This document shows, one piece after another, positions 59,101 through 64,000 of a stretch of DNA of 64,000 nt. Each line of letters begins with the position of its first letter. The stretch's first letter is position 1. The translations under genes and the position numbers were made by a program. Below the pieces are notes generated by a model. The model made no database searches and had not been told where the DNA came from. It worked only from the letters and a program-made list of their open reading frames with translations. The stretch is from Synchiropus splendidus (taxonomy: Eukaryota > Chordata > Actinopteri > Syngnathiformes > Callionymidae). The stretch lies in the NCBI RefSeq assembly GCF_027744825.2, contig NC_071342.1, positions 21,234,501 through 21,298,500 on the forward strand. The letters are read 5' to 3'.

Positions 59101-61308
59101 TTTTCGTAAGGATCTTCAGAAAATTTGCCTACACTGAAAACATTTATAAACTCTGAAAACACATTTACAAACTTGGAAATATACTTACAAATGGAGGAAA
59201 AAACGTTTGCTAGAGATTTTAATAAATCTGTTTGAAATGTTGTAAATGTGTTTTGCTATTTGTAAATTTCTTCCAGGGGTTTGTAAATTTTTTCCTAAGT
59301 TTGTAAATGAGTTTTGCACTTGTCAGCACCGTATTTCAGGACGTTCAACAGTCAATTTGTCACGATGTTCTCTTCTCCCTCAGTTAATATGTTTGTCCTC
59401 ATCATTGCTGTAGACAGCACAAAGTTCAGTTTTTTTCATCCAGAGGTAGTTTATTGGTGTTTAAGCGTGTGGCAAAAACATCGTATTCAGATCAGTTGGA
59501 TGCATTCACAGACGCTGACGCGAACATGGCCACTCATAAGTCACTCTAGAGCAGGGGTTCTTAACCTTTTTGATCTCGGGCCCACCGTCTCCAGAACAAA
59601 TGGGTCCAGGGTCCATTCTGTGATGACTGATTTCTGATTTCAGAATTACTGATTTCATTTGTGTTCCATAACCAGACATGTGAACAAACCAAAACCTGGT
59701 GAAATGACATGAAACCATGTGATCAGCGCAAAGATATTTGTCATGGAAAAGTCCAGCCAGCAGCAGAACCTGGTGCAAGTCATATTCATCAAATTTACTA
59801 AAGAAGGAAAAAAAAAAAGACTTGATGCAAACTGTTGAGAAAATTGGAAAAACTGTAGGTCATCAATAAAAATCTGGATCAAATCAATATAATAAAACAA
59901 CGTCAAACAATATCATTAAATATTTTGTTTTTCATAAATAAACTTCAAAGAATATAAGTAAACTGTAAATCAAAGTATCGCTGTAAAATGTTCGAATTAA
60001 TTTTAAAAAGAGATGAACACTTATTACTGTTGGGGCCGCCATCACTTTCTTTATCATTTTTTCTTTTCAAGAACTTCTTCATAGTTGGTATCTATCGGAA
60101 AGCTGTCAAGTCAATTCCATGACACACTACTTCCACCATATGTGGCTCATGTATTCAAACTCATGGCCCAGAGGTGTCAAAGAAAAAGCTTTTAGGTTAC
60201 ACCCTCTAGGGGGCGCTCGCGGCCCAACCATGGACCTCTGCGCTATGGTTAAGCATCGCTGCTCTAGATGAAAGGGATCTGTGTAGAAACCATGGCTGCT
60301 GTGGCTGAACAAGGGTCTGTCACGCTTCAGTTTATCTTAAGGAGACACAAGCGGATATGTTGGGATGTGTTGGAGTTTAATAATAGCCAAACACAGTGTT
60401 CGTATTGAGCAAGTCCTGGGATGAGACGTTGAAGACGTTCTCCCGCTTGATGCGCTGTAGAGTGGCTGTGGTGGTGAGCAGCGCCAACATGGATCTGGAG
60501 GTGGTGAGGCAGTGCGTGGACCGGGCTCTGGTGCTGGACGACCGGGTCAGCAAGTTCTCGGTGCAGCTGGGCGAGTGGCCCGGAGACATGGCCAAGCTGC
60601 TGGACATCTTGTCCAGAGAAGACATCAGGCGAGTGCACGGCTGCCGCTCACCCTCGCAGTCTGAACTCCTCTAAACTGTCCCCCCCTCTCTGTCCCCAGG
60701 CTCCTCGACGTCTGCCACCGGAGACACAGTGACAGGGCTGACATTTTCAAAGCCAAGGTGAGTGATATGAATTCCAAACAGGTTCCTCTCCTGGCAGTCA
60801 CAAGGCTCCCGGAGTGAAACGACTCCTCTGGCCCTCGATGAAAAAATCTGGAGAGCACAGTTTAGAGCCAGAAGCCTTCGTTGCTTGGTAACAGAGGGAT
60901 GAAAGACAAAGAAACGGTCGGACAAACATAATGGATAAATGAGGAAAGAGTGTGGAGCATTAGAGTTTTGAAACCTCTTTCACTTCATTATGGAAACAAC
61001 ACAAAGCGATGACTCACTTGGAGGAACTTCTAGCAACGTGTTGCCAACTTGGTGAGGCTTCGTATTTCACTTGTGCAGGTAGCTGGGTCTCATTGCTAGT
61101 TTCCTCTGCAGCCACAACACTGACATTCATTCAGTCAAGAAGGTGAAAGGCTTTATCTCATTAGCCGGCTCAAGCAGCTGATAGGTGTGTGTGTGTGTGT
61201 GTGTGACAGGTGGAGTGTGTGGTGGAGACCAGGGACAAGACGCAGAGCGCACACCTGAGGAAGATGCTGAGCGAGCGCTATCCATCGCTGTGCTGGTTGG
61301 ACCGGTGA
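52709..61308 (+). CDS. Threonine/serine dehydratase-like PLP protein with ACT-like C-terminus, complete, likely altered catalysis
   Basis: Eleven phase-consistent exons encode 532 residues. Residues 1-120 are a hydrophilic extension I do not recognise. Residues about 128-445 are a fold-type II PLP domain of the threonine ammonia-lyase/serine racemase family ([19 protein letters not shown], then GSAKERGA). Residues about 446-532 look like an ACT regulatory domain ([19 protein letters not shown]). Lys175 in GSAKERGA is the expected Schiff-base lysine. Other sites depart from the family: SFK is SAK, the S-AGN-H loop reads TDCNFSM at 199-205 (Asn202 kept), the tetraglycine loop reads AAGQYG at 300-305, and the PSGA serine that contacts the pyridine nitrogen is Glu in TEGA at 404-407. 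The frame is intact with no stop, so it looks functional but perhaps not as an ordinary dehydratase. It may be the locus called zgc:162816 in zebrafish; that is memory, unverified. Confidence 0.88.
53107..53191. repeat. (TA)n microsatellite
   Basis: About 42 uninterrupted AT/TA units. Confidence 0.95.
53625..53860 (-). mobile_element. L2/Rex-like LINE 3' tail, minus strand
   Basis: Inverted, it reads an A/T-rich simple-repeat stretch, then TTTCCTAGTTGGTGGGATCC, TCACTGACCTTGGCAATAAA and TCTGATTCTGATTCTG. The same tail is present in plus orientation at 62570-62740. Confidence 0.65.
54932..55259 (+). CDS. dehydratase-like exon 2: linker and start of PLP domain
   Basis: 109 codons from [17 protein letters not shown] to [16 protein letters not shown]. 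The first 85 or so residues are unrecognised linker rich in Arg, Lys and Pro. [14 protein letters not shown] is the family's opening helix. The acceptor CCTCACAG is chosen because it alone restores phase with exon 1. Confidence 0.82.
55260..55755 (+). other. dehydratase-like intron 2 (496 bp)
   Basis: Nothing recognised. Donor GTACAT, acceptor CTTCTTCAG. Confidence 0.7.
55756..55872 (+). CDS. dehydratase-like exon 3: Schiff-base lysine
   Basis: 39 codons in phase 0 at both ends: [19 protein letters not shown], then [15 protein letters not shown]. The Lys of GSAKERGA aligns with the PLP lysine of GSFKERGA. The normally invariant Phe is Ala. Confidence 0.93.
55873..57528 (+). other. dehydratase-like intron 3 (1.7 kb)
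   Basis: Contains the palindromic TTTACAAA/TTTGTAAA array at 56753-56995. The rest is unremarkable. Confidence 0.7.
56753..56995. repeat. Palindromic array of TTTACAAA/TTTGTAAA units, copy 1
   Basis: The left part carries TTTACAAACTTGG and CTTACAAACTCGG. The right part carries five units, spaced about 21 bp, of TTGTAAAT(T/G)TGTT. Left and right are inverted relative to each other. Confidence 0.75.
57529..57770 (+). CDS. dehydratase-like exon 4: asparagine-loop region
   Basis: 80 codons from [20 protein letters not shown] through [20 protein letters not shown] to YLYVD. The MP-x(n)-R-YGA-V segment is classical for the family. The SAGNHAQ motif is not present. Confidence 0.94.
57854..58019 (+). 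CDS. dehydratase-like exon 5: altered glycine loop
   Basis: Reads [20 protein letters not shown], then [20 protein letters not shown] and NSQILVI. AG-GT-G-EI-EQ-P is the standard family motif. The tetraglycine phosphate loop that should follow VVVP is AAGQYG. Intron 4 before it is only 83 bp. Confidence 0.94.
58272..58371 (+). CDS. dehydratase-like exon 6
   Basis: 33 codons, [20 protein letters not shown] to TKLYG, then one base. It corresponds to the surface segment after the VIGVEP strand. Confidence 0.92.
58438..58513 (+). CDS. dehydratase-like exon 7
   Basis: Reads [20 protein letters not shown], then KVVSV. It matches the family segment preceding the V-V-V-S-E-(D/E)-I turn. The 66-bp intron before it and 70-bp intron after it are near the vertebrate minimum. 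The donor GTTCGC is weak but phase-correct. Confidence 0.9.
58584..58709 (+). CDS. dehydratase-like exon 8: altered PSGA site
   Basis: 41 codons, [20 protein letters not shown] then [17 protein letters not shown]. The family motif EPSGA-GLAA reads [10 protein letters not shown], so the residue facing the PLP ring nitrogen is Glu. Confidence 0.93.
58845..59330. repeat. Palindromic arrays of TTTACAAA/TTTGTAAA units, copies 2 and 3
   Basis: Two consecutive palindromes, 58845-59010 and 59115-59315, with TTTACAAACT units to the left and TTTGTAAAT units to the right. The second shares flanks with copy 1 (TCAGAAAATTTG, CCTACACT at left; TTTGC-CTT-TCAGC at right). Confidence 0.75.
59552..60261. mobile_element. 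Non-autonomous hAT element, family A, intact copy (710 bp)
   Basis: Left end CAGGGGTTCTTAACC, inverted right end CAGCGATGCTTAACC. The 8-bp flanks CTCTAGAG and CTCTAGAT match at 7 of 8. Related copies at 23168 and 34146. Confidence 0.8.
60461..60628 (+). CDS. dehydratase-like exon 9: start of ACT-like domain
   Basis: 55 codons, [20 protein letters not shown], then [31 protein letters not shown] is the first strand-helix unit of ACT domains. The exon ends CAG|GCGAGT, a GC donor. Confidence 0.93.
60700..60757 (+). CDS. dehydratase-like exon 10
   Basis: 19 codons, [19 protein letters not shown], the second strand of the ACT-like fold (V-D-V-x-H-x-R in related enzymes). The donor is GTGAGT. Confidence 0.92.
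60758..61209 (+). other. dehydratase-like intron 10 (452 bp)
   Basis: Ends with (GT)n at 61185-61205, directly before the acceptor. Nothing else recognised. Confidence 0.7.
61210..61308 (+). CDS. dehydratase-like exon 11 and stop
   Basis: 32 codons, [20 protein letters not shown] to PSLCWLDR, then TGA. VE-VVETR-x-H-L closes the ACT-like domain. The acceptor sits directly behind a (GT)n tract. Confidence 0.93.
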   Translation: MECVVETRDKTQSAHLRKMLSERYPSLCWLDR

Positions 61309-61336
61309 TCACCAGGACACGACCCGGAGGCTTGTA

Positions 61337-61642
61337 AATAAACACTCGTGTTTCAGACTGTCGACAAAGCTTTCCACGCCTTGAGAACATAGAGTGAGTG
61401 AGTGACACTTGTGTCTCCTCTGCTGCTCCCGCTGCTGTGCTAGTTTCATTACGGAGCCGAGTGATGCTCCTTAGCAGCTGAGATTAAAGCTTCGACATGA
61501 GCTCGTCCTTCTTTAACGTATCGCTGAACTAGACGCCAGAGGCAGTGTGTATTTATCATTTCCCATTGTTTACAAGCTGATATGTATATACCTTGTATTT
61601 GTACGGTTGAAGTTGCTAGCGCAGAAATATTCTCTGAATAAA
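61337..61642 (+). terminator. Two candidate poly(A) signals of the dehydratase-like gene
   Basis: AATAAA occurs at 61337-61342, 29 bp after the stop, and again at 61637-61642. Either or both may be used. Confidence 0.55.
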
Positions 61643-62329
61643 AGAATACAAAAATTCTTGTCAGTTTTGCGTCACTATGATCAACAGCTCAAGTGCACTG
61701 AATGCATTTATGTTGTCACTCGTAACTGCTGTTGGTGTTGGTCTTTTTAAAGGGGATTTTTTTTCACCTTACATGAAGTAATAGCAACATTACATCATTA
61801 CCTCATTTATATAAGTCCCATGCCTATTTTAAATAGACAAAACAACCTCTTTGTATTTTCATGTTTTGTTCTATTCTATAATAATATAATAATAATGAAT
61901 AGTTTTTATGTAATGATATAAAAACATTTTTATGTTTCTATTTTTTTGCGCTGAAATATGGTTGAAAAAAGGCCAAAAAAGAACATCCAAAAGAGCACTT
62001 TTTTTTCATTGATCTGTTCAAATTCGGGTCGCGCTCCATAAGACAAGACCACATAGCCAAGATTAGTTATTCCTGCAGGTTGCCTGGTGCTCCGTCATCC
62101 AGGAGAGACTCGGAGAAGAACCTCCGTTCTTCCCAGAGAAGGCAACTCCTGGACCTGTGAGCCGTTGAACTTCGAGGAGACCCGGGCTCTGTAGGGACAA
62201 TGACTCTCAGTTGATCTGGAACAACTGTGCACACACCCAGAAGGTTTTGGGGGAGAGAGAAGAAGGATCGACGGAGATTTTGAGCACATTTTTCCTCATA
62301 TATATATATATATATATAACAGTGCCACC

Positions 62330-62740
62330 TCCAGGGACAAGAGCAGACTACAGCGCATCGTACGTTCTGCTGAGAAGGTGATCGGTTGCAGCCTGCCACC
62401 TCTTCAGGACCTGTGTGCAGGTGGGATCAGAGCCGACCCTTCTCACCCTGGACATGGACTGTTTGTTCCTCTTCCCTCTGGCAGGAGGCTACGGTCCATC
62501 CAGACCAGAACCTCCCGTCACAGGAACAGCTTCTTCCCCTTGGCCGTCAGACTGTTGAATTCGTGAACAGCCTTGTTGTTATGTTATTCTATTTATTTAT
62601 TTATTTTTATTTTACTTTATTTTATTTTATTTTATTTTATTTTATTATTTATTCACTTTTTGACTGCATGTTATTCCAAAACACTTTCCTAGTTAGTGGG
62701 CTCCCCACTGACCATGGCAATAAATGTGATTCTATGTCCT
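62330..62740 (+). mobile_element. L2/Rex-like LINE, ORF2 C-terminus and 3' tail
   Basis: The plus strand reads RLQRIVRSAEKVIGCSLPPL, then DLCAGGIRADPSHPGHGLF, RTSRHRNSFFPLAVRLLNS and a stop near 62566. This is the typical end of an L2/Rex-like reverse-transcriptase protein. A (TTTTA)n stretch and the GGCAATAAATGTGATTCT terminus follow. Strongly 5'-truncated. Confidence 0.75.
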
Positions 62741-63237
62741 AATTTCAGCTTGGTTTTTCTTCACCCTGAGTTAAACTGTTACCTGTTTCTCACTTTCTTT
62801 CCTTGGCCTTACAGAGGATGGTGGTGGTGGTGTGGATTTTCATTCCAACCAGTGAAGCCCTCGGAGTTTAACAAGAAACACCAGACTGACATGGTGAAAA
62901 GGTGTCCCCTGGATTGGTTGGAAGGGAAAACATTGAGCTGAAAAGAAAGAGATATCCACCCAAAATGCTAAGCTCAGCTCAGAGGACACGCCCCCAGCAC
63001 CTCAGTGATCTTGCACATTTCTTCTATTTAAACGGATATAGAATCCTCCATTGGAGGGGCTCTGTTTACCCGGCTACAAAGGTAGAAGTTGACCCAACCT
63101 AGGCAAGTGCTACATCAACGAGTCAGAGAGGAGCTTGGATTTGTTGTGTCTTTACTGCGATGCCGGACACAGGTGAGCAACCAAGGGGCACACAACACAC
63201 ATCTAGAGCAGAGGCTCAAGCCTTCATGCTTCTGGTC

Positions 63238-63358
63238 TTATTTCTGCTTCTGCCGATCCGGGTAGTAGTTGAAGAGCAGGCCGAGGGAGAAGTAGCCGAA
63301 GAGGAAGGTTTGGAAGAACCACAGGAAGCGGGCTGTACCATCCGTGACGCCTTTCTCA
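63238..63358 (-). CDS. tmem254: tmem254 last exon and stop
   Basis: It starts by completing Thr, then EKGVTDGTARFLWFFQTFLF and GYFSLGLLFNYYPDRQKQK and TAA. The plus-strand reading frame across the same bases (63160-63372) is a shadow. Confidence 0.92.
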
Positions 63359-63737
63359 CTGCGGAGACATGACCATGTGACTGGCAGGAAGTTGCTTTGG
63401 AAGGTTAAAATCGTTTTTTTTTTGCCACAAAAACTTTCAAAAGCTTTGTTCTGAAAATTGCTTCTTTAGCGAGTCAGATGAAAGGACGCTTACGTGCACA
63501 CGCGGAATGAAAGAAGAGCTTCCGTGATGTGAATGCCGAACAGGAACCACCAGCTGTTGAGAACCAGAGTGAAGTTATCGACCAATGGAATCTGAAATGT
63601 GAGTTACGGGTGTCTGCTTGAGCAGAAACCTACAAGTTGATCAGCCCCGCAGGGCTGTTGTCCACCAGGTTCTGGAAGAAGCTGCCGAACGGCCCGAGGT
63701 ACGAGAGGGGGACCAGATCTGGGGCGAAGGGCAGCAA
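63238..63737 (-). CDS. tmem254: tmem254, last three exons, 5' part outside window
   Basis: Minus-strand exons 63737-63666, 63591-63494 and 63358-63238 encode the C-terminal 95 residues of TMEM254, a small multi-pass membrane protein of unknown function. LLPFAPDLVPLSYLGPFGSF and FFQNL match the IPYQNLGPLGPFTQYL loop. NSWWFLFGIHITEALLSF corresponds to the second membrane helix. EKGVTDGTARFLWFFQTFLF and GYFSLGLLF form the last helix, ending DRQKQK and TAA, the same RQKQ ending I recall in human. The first-exon donor GTGGAC is weak. The better-looking GTAGGT at 63629 breaks phase. The first acceptor and everything upstream are unresolved. It is convergent with the dehydratase-like gene. Confidence 0.88.
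63494..63591 (-). CDS. tmem254: tmem254 exon: central membrane helix
   Basis: 98 bp after ATTTCAG, reading IPLVDNFTLVLNSWWFLF, then GIHITEALLSFRVC. The Thr codon is split AC|T and the donor is GTAAGC. Confidence 0.9.
63666..63737 (-). CDS. tmem254: tmem254 exon: luminal/cytosolic loop
   Basis: 24 codons after acceptor CCCTGCAG, phase 0, ending QNL. The 3' boundary is uncertain (see findings). The frame stays open for a further 35 bases into VDNSPAGLINL. Confidence 0.7.
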
Positions 63738-64000
63738 CTGCAGGGAAACACAACACCAGTGTAGCGACAAGGAACAAGAATGACAATTGAACACCAATCT
63801 GTTCTTGTTGTTTTTTGTTTGTTTTGAACCAATACAAGTGAATATAATCTGAAATAACAATAATAATAATGACTTATATAGAGCTTTACTGAAACCATGA
63901 TCCATTCATTCCTCAGTCACACCAGTGGTGGTAAACTATTCTACGCTGTTCAAGGGCACCATGACAGCAATGGATGGAGCGGGATTTGAACCGCCAACTC
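63738..64000 (-). other. tmem254 intron and SINE at window edge
   Basis: 63855-64000 inverted carries GGTTCAAATCC (box B) followed by the same SINE body as 25640-25885; it is cut off by the window end. No exon seen. Confidence 0.6.

Larger units (their letters stand above)
58710..60460 (+). other. dehydratase-like intron 8 (1.75 kb)
   Basis: Made almost wholly of two elements: the TTTACAAA/TTTGTAAA arrays at 58845-59330 and a complete hAT family-A copy at 59552-60261. TCTG repeats near 58815. Confidence 0.75.
61309..63237. other. Convergent spacer between dehydratase-like gene and tmem254
   Basis: Includes the dehydratase-like 3' UTR (poly(A) signals to 61642), a (TA)n at 62298-62319 and the LINE copy at 62330-62740. 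No additional gene seen. Confidence 0.6.

Noticed and set aside
63160..63372. 70-codon plus-strand frame with a hydrophobic start resembling a signal peptide
   Set aside because: Exact antisense of the tmem254 last exon, which explains both the hydrophobicity and the Glu-rich part.

Overview
The window looks like teleost fish nuclear DNA. It holds spliced vertebrate genes with GT-AG introns, several of them only 66-83 bp long. It also holds fish-type LINE, hAT and tRNA-SINE debris and long (TA)n microsatellites. All gene models below were built by hand from splice sites, reading phase and family resemblance recalled from memory. No alignment was run.

Layout: (1) Positions 1-24363 hold no exon I could support, only transposon remnants and unique-looking DNA. 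This is probably intron (or 5' flank) of the next gene. (2) 24364-43520, plus strand: eleven exons of STK32C (YANK3), a Ser/Thr kinase, running from just after the glycine loop to the stop codon. The upstream exons are not in the window. (3) 48316-46511, minus strand: a complete three-exon plac9 gene for a small secreted protein. (4) 52709-61308, plus strand: a complete eleven-exon gene for a 532-residue fold-type II PLP protein of the threonine/serine dehydratase family. It has a novel-looking N-terminal extension and an ACT-like C-terminal domain. The Schiff-base lysine is present, but most other cofactor-binding motifs are replaced. (5) 63737-63238, minus strand: the last three exons of tmem254; its 5' part lies beyond the window.

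The genes form two convergent pairs (STK32C/plac9 and dehydratase-like/tmem254) and one divergent pair (plac9/dehydratase-like, start codons 4.4 kb apart). On the minus strand the order tmem254 then plac9 matches the order I recall at human 10q22.3. The dehydratase-like gene sits between them on the opposite strand, and STK32C (human 10q26.3) is joined on the other side.

The best candidates for undescribed biology are the dehydratase-like protein (an apparent pseudoenzyme or re-specialised PLP protein), palindromic TTTACAAA/TTTGTAAA arrays in two of its introns, a 140-bp pentanucleotide hairpin in the last STK32C intron, and a degenerate tandem array in STK32C carrying repeated AP-1 heptamers.
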